Positions 55,449 through 63,390 of a DNA stretch of 64,000 bases are shown in pieces; within the stretch, counting starts at the first letter, position 1, and each line of letters begins with the position of its first letter. Below the pieces are notes generated by a model that did not search any database, was not told where the DNA came from, and saw only the letters and a list, made by a program, of their open reading frames with translations. A program made the position numbers and the translations under genes. This stretch comes from DASCNA01 sp036011305 (GTDB lineage Bacteria > Verrucomicrobiota > Lentisphaeria > Victivallales > GWF2-38-69): positions 8,438-72,437 of the forward strand of contig DASCNA010000144.1 of assembly GCA_036011305.1 (NCBI GenBank), given 5' to 3'.

Positions 55449-55769
55449 TCAAGGTGGAGAACTGCCTGCATTACACCCCACTGCGGTGCCCCCTGCAGCG
55501 CAAGTCGCAAGATCAAAAACTGCGGTATTGCCAGGCCAACAATTATTAGCATTTGTACCAGTAATACAATCATCACTAGGGTCTGTTCCTCCTCCGCATG
55601 AACTTGGAGGGCCTGTTCCTGGTCCACAGGTAGTACCAGCGTCAAAAATGTTACCGGTCTCACAATTGCTAACTTCAGGAGCTGAAGATCCAGTCCATCT
55701 GCAAATCATTTGAGTTAAATTCTCTGATAATTTTAACAATTTTGGTCTACTGTATTTCATAAGTTTCAT
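55449..55769 (-). CDS. Cys-rich CxxG-repeat peptide with YxxPxL leader (candidate RiPP precursor)
   Basis: From ATG 55769 the product has 106 residues (a second ATG, 55760, gives 103). Residues 1-22 form a leader-like part with Y6-S-R-P9-K-L11, the YxxPxL motif that RiPP recognition elements bind in lasso and other peptide classes, then LLKLSENLTQM. From residue 23 the composition changes to Gly, Cys, Thr, Ala, Pro, Asn: cysteines at 23, 36, 48, 58, 68, 77, 90 and 99, spaced 9-13 apart, seven of them in CxxG (CETG, CGPG, CGGG, CITG, CWPG, CAAG, CNAG). There is no signal peptide. The DNA is about half GC against one third around it. A near-consensus promoter lies 35 nt upstream. No maturase or exporter gene is adjacent. 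I do not recognise the family. Confidence 0.62.
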   Translation of the reverse strand: MKLMKYSRPKLLKLSENLTQMICRWTGSSAPEVSNCETGNIFDAGTTCGPGTGPPSSCGGGTDPSDDCITGTNANNCWPGNTAVFDLATCAAGGTAVGCNAGSSPP

Positions 55770-55803
55770 ATATAGTATATAAATTATTATTATACTCACC
55801 TAC

Positions 55804-55831
55804 ATTATAAATTGATTGTGAATTTTATCAA
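55804..55831 (-). promoter_or_regulatory. promoter of the CxxG peptide gene
   Basis: On the minus strand TTGATA (55831-55826), 16-bp spacer, TATAAT (55809-55804). Initiation near 55797 would leave a ~28-nt leader before ATG 55769 and rules out the GTG at 55799 as start. Confidence 0.7.
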
Positions 55832-56010
55832 CAAAAAATAAAAATATCGTCTGTCTTTATATAAATAAGCATGATTTTCGTAAAGAATCAATTGAAAATT
55901 TTAATATATAAATGTTCTTCATAACTCCTGACTGGGCAATGAACACACTAGCCATAATTGATGCATCTAAAAATACCTCAACCCAACTCACACTCCAAAA
56001 TAGATACAAT

Positions 56011-56058
56011 AATCTCATTTAAAAGATTTTGTTTATATAATTCATCACTCAACTGCAT
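56011..56058 (-). pseudogene. 5' fragment of ydcF
   Basis: ATG 56058 begins MQLSDELYKQNLLNEI, identical to the first 16 residues of the YdcF-like protein at 54911, then leaves homology at the edge of the duplication (56011). It marks the left boundary of copy B. Confidence 0.88.
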
Positions 56059-56144
56059 TTTATTTTCCTCATATATAGTTAATATCAGATTACAAATGCA
56101 ATTTAATCCAGCCCACTATCATATTCTATATAAACATTTAACAA

Positions 56145-56183
56145 CTAATAGAATCGTAACATAACGCTAACATAAAACTAACA
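56145..56183 (+). promoter_or_regulatory. Pho box, copy B
   Basis: CTAATA 56145, GTAACA 56156, CTAACA 56167, CTAACA 56178, each 11 bp apart, ending 92 bp before the phosphoesterase ATG 56275. A TATATC (56199) could serve as -10. Confidence 0.82.
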
Positions 56184-56274
56184 AATTAAAGCAATTTCCT
56201 ATATCGAAGAACAAAATAATGTTTTATAATTATATATAAAATATACCTTTTTAAAATAATAATCAGGAGGGATA

Positions 56275-57471
56275 ATGATTAATTTAAATGTCTGCAATAA
56301 CGCCAATTTCAAAAACTATGTGATAAAAACCTTAGCTTTAAGTATATTATTCATTTCTTCATGTACTTCGCAAACAGTTTCTGTCAAAAAAACCAGTACA
56401 GAAACAATAGATAATAAATCAAATGCAGAGTCATACAAATTCATTGTCGTCGGAGACAGCAGAGGTGAAAAGGCATTGCCTGGGATAAATGTTGAAGTTG
56501 TTACTGCTATTGCAAAGGCAATTATAAAAGAAAAACCAGAATTTGTTCTTTATGTAGGAGATATAGTTTATGGCCAGGCCAATAGAAAAAAATATGGAGA
56601 CAATGGAGCTCTTGATGTACTTCAAAAGGAGTTTGATATTTGGCTGGAAGCTATGAAACCTGTTTATGACTCAAGTATAAAAGTATATCCGGTACGCGGA
56701 AATCATGATTGCGAACAATGGCATCCTAATCATAATCATCATAGGGATCATAGACCTGTCTGGCCAAAAACGAAAGATGTCTGGGACAATGTATTTAGCG
56801 ACAACAAGGCAAATCCTATGAATGGTCCTGAAGGAGAAAAAAATGTAACTTTCAGTTTCATTAAAAATAATTCATTTGTTGCAGGTATGGATGTTTATCA
56901 TTATAAACCTTACGGTCACCCGGAAGTAAATCCAGATGGAAGCATGAATGCATATCAGTTTTTAAGAGTTAACCAGCCATGGCTTGATAAACAACTTGAA
57001 GAATCAAAAGGATATCATGTATTTACTTATACTCATGTTCCTGCATTCAAAATTGATCATTATAATGGACTCCAGGGAGACAGCTATCCGACAATGCATA
57101 TAAATTATACAAAATACAGAAATCTTTTCTGGGATAGCCTAAAAAAAGTAGGCGCCCGTACATACTTCTGTGGCCATGATCATGGTTATGCACATCTGGT
57201 AATTGAGGATGGAGATGGTAATCCTGATAATGATATTCATCAATTCACAGTAGGAACAGGTGGAGCTACACCCGACATGAAACCTGCACTAAACGGATAC
57301 AACAGCCCTTATACACCTAAAATGGTAAAATATGATGACGACTATGGATATATGGTTGTCACAGTAGATGGCCCAAAAGTTGAATGCGTTTTCAAAAAAA
57401 TGGTTGATAGAAAGAAAAATATTTTTGAAGAATTTGACAGATTCACCTACGTTTCAAAAAATGTAAATTAA
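56275..57471 (+). CDS. lipoprotein metallophosphoesterase under Pho-type control
   Basis: The 398-residue protein has a lipoprotein signal (lipobox FISSC, cysteine near 30). A calcineurin-like phosphoesterase follows: VVGDSRGE (around 56-63), YVGDIVYG (GDxx), VRGNHDCEQWHPNHNHHRDH (GNHD plus an unusual histidine-rich insertion), FTYTHVP and FCGHDHGYAH. It is tethered in the periplasm or outer membrane and probably releases phosphate from organic esters. GGAGGGAT lies just before ATG 56275, and the Pho repeats of copy B stand upstream. A dead copy of its 5' end is at 55127. Confidence 0.9.
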   Translation: MINLNVCNNANFKNYVIKTLALSILFISSCTSQTVSVKKTSTETIDNKSNAESYKFIVVGDSRGEKALPGINVEVVTAIAKAIIKEKPEFVLYVGDIVYGQANRKKYGDNGALDVLQKEFDIWLEAMKPVYDSSIKVYPVRGNHDCEQWHPNHNHHRDHRPVWPKTKDVWDNVFSDNKANPMNGPEGEKNVTFSFIKNNSFVAGMDVYHYKPYGHPEVNPDGSMNAYQFLRVNQPWLDKQLEESKGYHVFTYTHVPAFKIDHYNGLQGDSYPTMHINYTKYRNLFWDSLKKVGARTYFCGHDHGYAHLVIEDGDGNPDNDIHQFTVGTGGATPDMKPALNGYNSPYTPKMVKYDDDYGYMVVTVDGPKVECVFKKMVDRKKNIFEEFDRFTYVSKNVN

Positions 57472-57662
57472 TATCTATAAATAATTTGGAACAAAAAATA
57501 TCCAGTAAGAGATGACTGAATATCCCGTAACAAGTATTGAATTATAATAATCATCCATCAAATATCCAGTAATTTATATTTAGAAAATAAAGAGATAACT
57601 AACTTCCAAACCAGGATGATTCTCCAGAGTAATGAAGTTACTGGATTTTTGGTAATTTAGAG

Positions 57663-57699
57663 AAACTATAAAACTGGTAAAATTCCAGTTCCATAGTTT
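57663..57699. terminator. hairpin between phosphoesterase and phosphonate operon
   Basis: AAACTAT and AACTGG (57663-57669, 57672-57677) pair with CCAGTT and ATAGTTT (57685-57690, 57693-57699), interrupted by a 2-nt internal loop. It lies between two converging units and has an A/T-rich flank on each side. Probable bidirectional terminator. Confidence 0.65.
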
Positions 57700-57737
57700 T
57701 CAAAAAACATCAAAGATATTTATTTTATTCAGATAAC

Positions 57738-58217
57738 TTAACCGTTAAGAGTTTGTGTGACCTGCATAACTTCATTCCCATCTCCTACACATGAGCCAGT
57801 GTAGTTGTCTATTTTTGTTACCGTCCCATTAAAAGGTGCATAATAATAACAATTCTTAATATTAATTAATGCTGTCTGATAATCTGCATAAGCCTGGATA
57901 TAAGCATCTTTAGCTGTCTCTAGAGCTTCCGGAGAAACAATATGAGTCTTGGCAAGTCTTTTATCTCTGCCATAAGTACTTTCTGCAAGCTCAAGTGTAC
58001 TTTTTGCTTTCAAAGCAGCTAATTTTAATAAATTTGTCTGCATATGAAATATTAACTGTCCTTTTTTTACTTGTTGTCCCAGTTGAGTATCCAGCTGAAG
58101 TATTCCTTCATAAACTGAATCAACTGATGCAACTTTCGGAGTTTGAGCTGTAGCAGCATAAGCACCTACAGAAATTAGACCTGTAATTAAAACAATAACA
58201 ATTTTTTTCATTTTCAT
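57738..58217 (-). CDS. mini membrane-fusion-like periplasmic protein (paralogue 2) in the phosphonate operon
   Basis: A 159-residue exported protein with signal peptide (cleavage near AYA-AT). It is the close paralogue of the 36183 gene: YEGILQLDTQLGQQVKKGQL (half-lipoyl), a hairpin rich in Lys/Ala (LLKLAALKAKSTLELAES), and NIKNCYYYAPFNGTVTKIDN followed by GSCVGDGNEVM (second half-lipoyl). Both cysteines are conserved. Compared with real HlyD/AcrA adaptors (~350-400 residues) the barrel and membrane-proximal parts are absent. The start is 30 nt after the phnX stop, with AAGGA upstream, so it is the last gene of the phosphonate operon. Partner and function unknown. Confidence 0.72.
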   Translation of the reverse strand: MKMKKIVIVLITGLISVGAYAATAQTPKVASVDSVYEGILQLDTQLGQQVKKGQLIFHMQTNLLKLAALKAKSTLELAESTYGRDKRLAKTHIVSPEALETAKDAYIQAYADYQTALINIKNCYYYAPFNGTVTKIDNYTGSCVGDGNEVMQVTQTLNG

Positions 58218-58247
58218 TCTTTATATTATCCTTTCATAACAAAATTG

Positions 58248-59078
58248 TTATAAACAACAGTTCATTTCAGATATACTATTAATTACACTATGACATTCAT
58301 TGATACTATCAACAACAAAATGAGCGCCAGAATCATACATATTTTTATAAGCTTTATCAAGCTTATATTGAAGTTTCCATGATTCAGTTTTATCAACTTC
58401 TTCAAGGCTAATTCCAAGCATATTTCCTGTTTTAGCAACACCAATAGACCAGCAGCCGGCATTTATACCTGACTCAATATCCGGAATGGTATCTCCGATT
58501 TTTACAACAGCATCAGCAGGATAAACTCCCAGATTCTGCATGCAGTTAAAAATCATCCATGGTGCAGGTCTTCCCTTAGCTACTTCTTCTGCACAGACAA
58601 CAGTATCAGGCCTAACGCCATCTCTGTAAAAACCCTGTAGGACTATATTCATCATCTCTCTGTTGTACCCTGTTGTAAGACCAACTTTAATTCCTTTTGA
58701 CTGAAGTTGTGCTATAGTTTCAACCGTACCTGGTATCAGTTCAGAATAATTTGGCAGATTTTCAATCTGAATAGGAATAAATTCAGCATATAATTTATTA
58801 ATATCATTTTCAGAACAATCCTGTTTATAGACAGCCTTCCACTGATTTTTTATTTCTGGCATTTCAGTTATTGCCTTTATATGATCTCTTTTATGAAGTC
58901 CCATCGGTTCACGTGCTTGTTTATTAGTTACATTTATCTTATATCTTCTGAAAAGCTCTATAAATGAACCCGCAGGAGCACAACTGCCATAGTCAATAGT
59001 TGTACCTGCCATGTCAAAAATCACAGCTTTAACAGGACCTCTATATTTATTTTTTATTTCATTATTTACCATCATCAT
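58248..59078 (-). CDS. phnX: phosphonoacetaldehyde hydrolase
   Basis: The 276-residue HAD-superfamily enzyme cleaves phosphonoacetaldehyde to acetaldehyde and phosphate. The nucleophile loop is FDMAGTTIDYG. MGLHKRDHI in the cap supplies the lysine that forms the Schiff base, TTGYNREMM follows, GRPAPWMIF comes next, and KIGDTIPDIESGINAGCW holds the metal-binding acids. All are PhnX hallmarks. It sits 36 nt after phnW. AAGGA precedes a run of three in-frame ATGs; the first is taken. Confidence 0.96.
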   Translation of the reverse strand: MMMVNNEIKNKYRGPVKAVIFDMAGTTIDYGSCAPAGSFIELFRRYKINVTNKQAREPMGLHKRDHIKAITEMPEIKNQWKAVYKQDCSENDINKLYAEFIPIQIENLPNYSELIPGTVETIAQLQSKGIKVGLTTGYNREMMNIVLQGFYRDGVRPDTVVCAEEVAKGRPAPWMIFNCMQNLGVYPADAVVKIGDTIPDIESGINAGCWSIGVAKTGNMLGISLEEVDKTESWKLQYKLDKAYKNMYDSGAHFVVDSINECHSVINSISEMNCCL

Positions 59079-59114
59079 CGCTTAAAATTCCTTATAATTA
59101 TCAATTATTAAACT

Positions 59115-60227
59115 TTATTTAACTTTCATTTCTTCCAAAACTCTGGCTATCGTATTCAAAATATTATACATATCCTCAGAAAACAGTCTTCCAATATTCC
59201 CTATCCTAAAACATGCGGCAGAGCCAACTTTACCTGGATAAATTACATAACCATAATCATTCAGTTTATTATAAAATTCATCAAAACTAAAATTTGGGTC
59301 CTCTGGAATATGAAACGTAGTTATTATGTATCCCTGATCTTCAGGCCTAAGATATTCTTTAAAACCAAGTTTTCTCATCCCTTCAAGAAGTATTTGATAG
59401 TTATTCCGATAGCGATCTGCCCTACCCTGAACACCACCTTCTTCTTCAAATTCAGATAATGCCTGTTTGAAAGCAAGCAGTGAATGTGTTGGCGGAGTAA
59501 ACCTGAATTGACCTGTTTTTTCAAGTCCTTTCCACTGTTCAAGCAGATCAAAACATACGCTTCTTGCATAACCTTCTGTATCAAGCATAGAATCTCTCTT
59601 CGCAATAACAAAACTAAAACCTGGTACACCTTCTATACATTTATTTGCAGAAGAAACAATATAATCAATATTGCATTCAGCTATATTAACCGGAACAGCT
59701 CCAAAACTGCTCATGGCATCAACAAAATATTTTTTGTTATGTTTAGCCGCCAATCTTCCCACTTCTTTTATCGGATTAATAATTCCTGATGTAGTTTCAC
59801 AGTGAACCATTGAAATATGAGTTATTTCAAGATCGCTGTCCAAATATGCATCTATATCCTTTATTGAAGGTATTTCATCCTCTTCAAATTCCAGTGAAAT
59901 ATAATCAATATTTAAAACTTCTGCTAAATGTGCAAATCTCTTTCCATAAGCACCGTTTATAATGATTAGCCATTTACCGTCAGGAGGTGTAAATGAAGAC
60001 AATACCGCTTCAAGACTGAAAGTTCCGCTTCCCTGCAATATTACTGCTTCATATTCAGGTGATGAAACTTCTCCTATTCTAAGTAGTTTTTCTCTAACAT
60101 TTCTTACAATGTTTATAAATTCGTTATCTCTTGATCCTAAATCTCTTAACATTGCATGTTTGACACCCTGGCTAGTTGTTAAAGGCCCTGGAGTATGAAG
60201 TACTTTATCTTTCCATGTTTTTATCAT
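59115..60227 (-). CDS. phnW: 2-aminoethylphosphonate-pyruvate transaminase
   Basis: The 370-residue class V PLP aminotransferase converts 2-aminoethylphosphonate plus pyruvate to phosphonoacetaldehyde plus alanine. It starts with the PhnW pattern LHTPGPLTTS and carries LQGSGTFSLEAVL, HCETTSGIINPI, the FVDAMSSFGA region, and the PLP lysine in SSANKCIEGVPGFSF. It lies 14 nt after the PbfA-like gene and feeds PhnX next door. Confidence 0.96.
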   Translation of the reverse strand: MIKTWKDKVLHTPGPLTTSQGVKHAMLRDLGSRDNEFINIVRNVREKLLRIGEVSSPEYEAVILQGSGTFSLEAVLSSFTPPDGKWLIIINGAYGKRFAHLAEVLNIDYISLEFEEDEIPSIKDIDAYLDSDLEITHISMVHCETTSGIINPIKEVGRLAAKHNKKYFVDAMSSFGAVPVNIAECNIDYIVSSANKCIEGVPGFSFVIAKRDSMLDTEGYARSVCFDLLEQWKGLEKTGQFRFTPPTHSLLAFKQALSEFEEEGGVQGRADRYRNNYQILLEGMRKLGFKEYLRPEDQGYIITTFHIPEDPNFSFDEFYNKLNDYGYVIYPGKVGSAACFRIGNIGRLFSEDMYNILNTIARVLEEMKVK

Positions 60228-60241
60228 TTTTCTTCCCTTTT

Positions 60242-61594
60242 CTATATTTTTAATTCAGTTAAAGCCTGATCAAGTATCTTCACTGCATTATCTATTTCGC
60301 TTTTCTTTATTATCAACGGCGGTGAAAGAGTCAGTACATTTCCCTGAGAAATTTTAAAACTCAGTCCTTTTTCTATACATGAGTACATTACTTTTTCTGC
60401 TTCATAAATGGCTTTTTCTTTAGTAATTCTGTCATTAACCAATTCAACACCAACAAGTAGCCCTATACCTCTTATATCACCGATGATCAAATGTTTTTGA
60501 GCTAATTTATGAAGTTCTGCTTTAAAATAATCGCCAAGTTCCACAGAATGATGCAGTAAATTATGATTATCGATATACTCTATCACAGCCAATGAGGCAG
60601 CAGAACCTACAGGCGATTTCTCATGAGTATAATGACCGAGAGCAATATCTCCTGAGATATCTAAATTTTCTTTAACAATCAAAGCAGCCATTGGAAATAT
60701 GCCACCGCCGAACCCTTTACCGACAACTACCATATCAGGAACAATATCAAAGTTTTCGAATGCAAAAAACTTACCGGTCCTTCCAAATGCTATGGCCGTT
60801 TCATCTAAAATCAATAAAGCTCCATATTTATCGCAAAGCTTTCTCACTCCTATCATATATTCCTTATATGGAATTTGAACATCAGTATTTCTTATTGTTT
60901 CGATGATTACAGCACCGACATCCTGCTGTTTTTCTAAAACCATTTCAAGATATGAAAGACATTTCAAACCGCATTTACTGCATTCACCAAAAGGACATCT
61001 ATATGTATTCATTCCAATAACATGTTCACATCCTGTAAGCATAGGTCCCATATCCTTTTTAAAAAGATATTCTCCTCCAACAGATATTGCATCAAGAGAA
61101 GCACCATGAAATGAATCCCACATGGAAACAGTTTTAAAACTTCCTGTAATTTTCCTGGCTAGCTTAAGCGCCATTCCTACAGCAGAAGTAGCCCCAGGAG
61201 CAAAAAGAACTTTTCCTAAATTACCTGGAGCTATGGATACAAGTTTTTCAGCCAGGTCAACAGCTGAAGAATTTGTGTACCTTCTGCTGCAGAAAGGTAA
61301 CTCGTCAATCTGTTTTTTTACAGCATCGATAACATAATGATTCTTAAACCCTACCTGATGGACATTGTTTCCGTGAAAATCCATAATTTGCCTGCCGTCA
61401 TAATCTTCAATATAAATGCCTTCTGCATTTCTGAGAGCATTTATGCAAGGTGTGGAAAGAGACTGATGTATAAAATATTTACTATCTCTATTGAGCAAAT
61501 CTCTAGTTTCATCACTCAGGACATTTTTCTGCCATTCCGCTCTCATAAGTGAAGTATTTACATCACCTTCTGTTCTATCACTAATATTTTTCAT
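60242..61594 (-). CDS. pbfA: class III aminotransferase-like enzyme, probable (R)-1-hydroxy-2-aminoethylphosphonate ammonia-lyase
   Basis: The 450-residue fold-type I PLP protein has DFHGNNVHQVGF (around 73-84), FAPGATSAVGMALKLARK, SMWDSFHGASLDAISVGG, LILDETAIAFGRTG and the PLP lysine in VVGKGFGGG (around 290). A class-III-aminotransferase-like enzyme inside phnWX operons is best explained as PbfA, which deaminates hydroxy-aminoethylphosphonate to phosphonoacetaldehyde and so widens the substrate range of PhnX. A true transaminase is the alternative. Four cysteines around 203-214 (CPFGECSKCGLKC) form a possible metal-binding insertion. Lies 26 nt after the MFS gene. Confidence 0.75.
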   Translation of the reverse strand: MKNISDRTEGDVNTSLMRAEWQKNVLSDETRDLLNRDSKYFIHQSLSTPCINALRNAEGIYIEDYDGRQIMDFHGNNVHQVGFKNHYVIDAVKKQIDELPFCSRRYTNSSAVDLAEKLVSIAPGNLGKVLFAPGATSAVGMALKLARKITGSFKTVSMWDSFHGASLDAISVGGEYLFKKDMGPMLTGCEHVIGMNTYRCPFGECSKCGLKCLSYLEMVLEKQQDVGAVIIETIRNTDVQIPYKEYMIGVRKLCDKYGALLILDETAIAFGRTGKFFAFENFDIVPDMVVVGKGFGGGIFPMAALIVKENLDISGDIALGHYTHEKSPVGSAASLAVIEYIDNHNLLHHSVELGDYFKAELHKLAQKHLIIGDIRGIGLLVGVELVNDRITKEKAIYEAEKVMYSCIEKGLSFKISQGNVLTLSPPLIIKKSEIDNAVKILDQALTELKI

Positions 61595-61620
61595 TATCAG
61601 TCTCTGCTATTAATACTAAG

Positions 61621-62988
61621 TTAAACTGCATGTTCTGCATGAACTTTCACTGATGTATCCAATTCTTCACATGATTTATCAATTTCTGCTATTGAAAGAT
61701 TTGCAGTTTCCTTAGGTATCATATACGTCAGGATCATTCCTAGGATCATTGTTAGAGCCAACCCTAAAACAACTGTATCAATTCCAAAATCTGCCTGTAT
61801 TAGAGGAAGAAGCATTGCTCCTATAAAAGCTCCGAACTTTGCAAAACCTGCAGCAAAACCATGTCCAGTTGCTCTTATGTTTGTAGGATACACTTCTGCA
61901 GGAATCATCCATGTTGTAATACCAGGACCAAAGTTTATGAAAAAATTATATAGAATAAAACACCCAAGCATTATACCAATAGCACCCGCAGTTATAAACA
62001 TTGAAGTCATACCAAGGGCAAACAGAGCTGCAAATGCTGCTAAAAAACCGATCTTCTGTAATTTTATCCTACCGATTTTATCAATTAAAAATATTGAACA
62101 AAGCGCTCCTACAACAATGAATACATTCAGGAACAGTGTCTTTTCAACTATTTGAGTTGTAGCTGTAATAAAATCTCCATGCTGGGCAAAATGAAGTGCA
62201 GTTAAAATAGCAGGAGTAAATAGTGCAATTCCGTAATATGATATATCCATCAGAAACCAGCATAAGCATACTGCCAGAGTTACCTTTAGATATTTAGATG
62301 TAAATATTTCTGACCAGTTAGTATTTTTTTTAACTGTTTTAGCAATGTTAGCAGATTTTCTGGCAAGCTTAGACTGTACTTTCCAGACAAAACTTTCAGG
62401 AAGCCTGGCTCTAAGTATCAGACCCACTAATGCAGGTACAGCTCCAATAGCAAGCATAATTCTCCAAGCATTCATATTAGGATAAATTTTAAATATAAAT
62501 AAAGCTATTAAAACACCTATCGGCGCCGCCATGCAATTCATAAACATTGCAAATGCAGCCATTTTTCCTCTGCTTTTATTTGGTGCCATTTCTGATATAT
62601 ATGCAGCGCATATTGGATAATCAGCTCCTACTCCAAACCCGACTAAAAATCTAAAAAATATTAAAGATGCAGCACTCCAGGCAAAACCTGAAAGAATAGC
62701 GGCAAAGACAAAAAAAGCCAGATTCATCATAAGCATTGATTTACGTCCTATTTTATCCGCAAGCCTTCCAATAAAAATTGCTCCGATTGTCGCTCCGATC
62801 GGAGCGGCTGCCTGAATTAATCCTATTCCCAATGGTCCTACTGCAATCTGATGGTGAATAAACGGTTCTGCCACAGCACTTATATACAGGTCAAAACCGT
62901 CAATAAAGAGTCCAAGAGAGCAAATAATAAGCACCCTCCATTTCAAATGTGAATAATCTGTACTGTTATTTCCTATTTCTGTTTTCAT
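61621..62988 (-). CDS. MFS transporter of the phosphonate operon
   Basis: The 455-residue twelve-helix permease has LGLFIDGFDLYISAVAEPFI in helix 1, GRLADKIGRKSML (loop 2-3), and RFLVGFGVGADYPICAAYIS with EMAPNKSRGKMAAF, plus ARLPESFVW after helix 6. These are typical of the phosphate/metabolite:H+ symporter branch (Pho84-like and organic-anion porters). As the first gene of an operon with PbfA-like, PhnW and PhnX enzymes, 2-aminoethylphosphonate or a related zwitterion is the likely substrate (inference). No ABC phosphonate importer is present. Pho repeats lie 234 bp upstream. Confidence 0.88.
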   Translation of the reverse strand: MKTEIGNNSTDYSHLKWRVLIICSLGLFIDGFDLYISAVAEPFIHHQIAVGPLGIGLIQAAAPIGATIGAIFIGRLADKIGRKSMLMMNLAFFVFAAILSGFAWSAASLIFFRFLVGFGVGADYPICAAYISEMAPNKSRGKMAAFAMFMNCMAAPIGVLIALFIFKIYPNMNAWRIMLAIGAVPALVGLILRARLPESFVWKVQSKLARKSANIAKTVKKNTNWSEIFTSKYLKVTLAVCLCWFLMDISYYGIALFTPAILTALHFAQHGDFITATTQIVEKTLFLNVFIVVGALCSIFLIDKIGRIKLQKIGFLAAFAALFALGMTSMFITAGAIGIMLGCFILYNFFINFGPGITTWMIPAEVYPTNIRATGHGFAAGFAKFGAFIGAMLLPLIQADFGIDTVVLGLALTMILGMILTYMIPKETANLSIAEIDKSCEELDTSVKVHAEHAV

Positions 62989-63221
62989 TATCTATTACTT
63001 TCCTTATTAATTATTACTGATTTTCAGTCCTTTTATACCTACCTAAACTTGACTCAAGGATCAATATTTACTTTTTAGTAAATCATCCGAGTCTCAGTAT
63101 AAAATTACTGACGCATTTAGTTGATAGCTTTCATTTCATTATTTTAAAAATGAATGAGAATTCTTTCAACGCAGATATAAATACAGGGAATGTAATTTTA
63201 TGCAATATATCATTTTAATAA

Positions 63222-63260
63222 CTAACAAAACTCTAACAGCATCCTAACATAAAATTAACA
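63222..63260 (+). promoter_or_regulatory. Pho box between phosphonate operon and redox gene
   Basis: CTAACA at 63222, 63233 and 63244 and TTAACA at 63255: exact 11-bp period. A TATAAT (63265-63270) follows on the plus strand. It is the only recognisable signal in the 402-bp gap 62989-63390; the rest of that gap is AT-rich with no ORF I would support. Confidence 0.85.
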
Positions 63261-63390
63261 AATCTATAATTTTCGATTGAATTAGGTATTTATTTTTTGC
63301 TTAAAATGATATTATTTTGCATTTATTGAGATTTTATTCAAAGAAAAATAAATTATTTTAAACATAAATCTTTAACAATGGAGTAGAATT

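Larger units (their letters stand above)
56011..56370. repeat. segmental duplication, copy B
   Basis: Partner of 54864-55230, same orientation, offset about 1147 bp at the left edge. This copy keeps the intact phosphoesterase start and a truncated ydcF. About 780 bp of unrelated DNA, including the CxxG peptide gene, separates the copies. Confidence 0.92.

Noticed and set aside
55403..55713. Other frames (minus 86 codons, plus 75 codons) in the GC-rich peptide region
   Set aside because: They overlap the CxxG frame, lack its ordered Cys spacing and promoter fit, and follow from the locally high GC.
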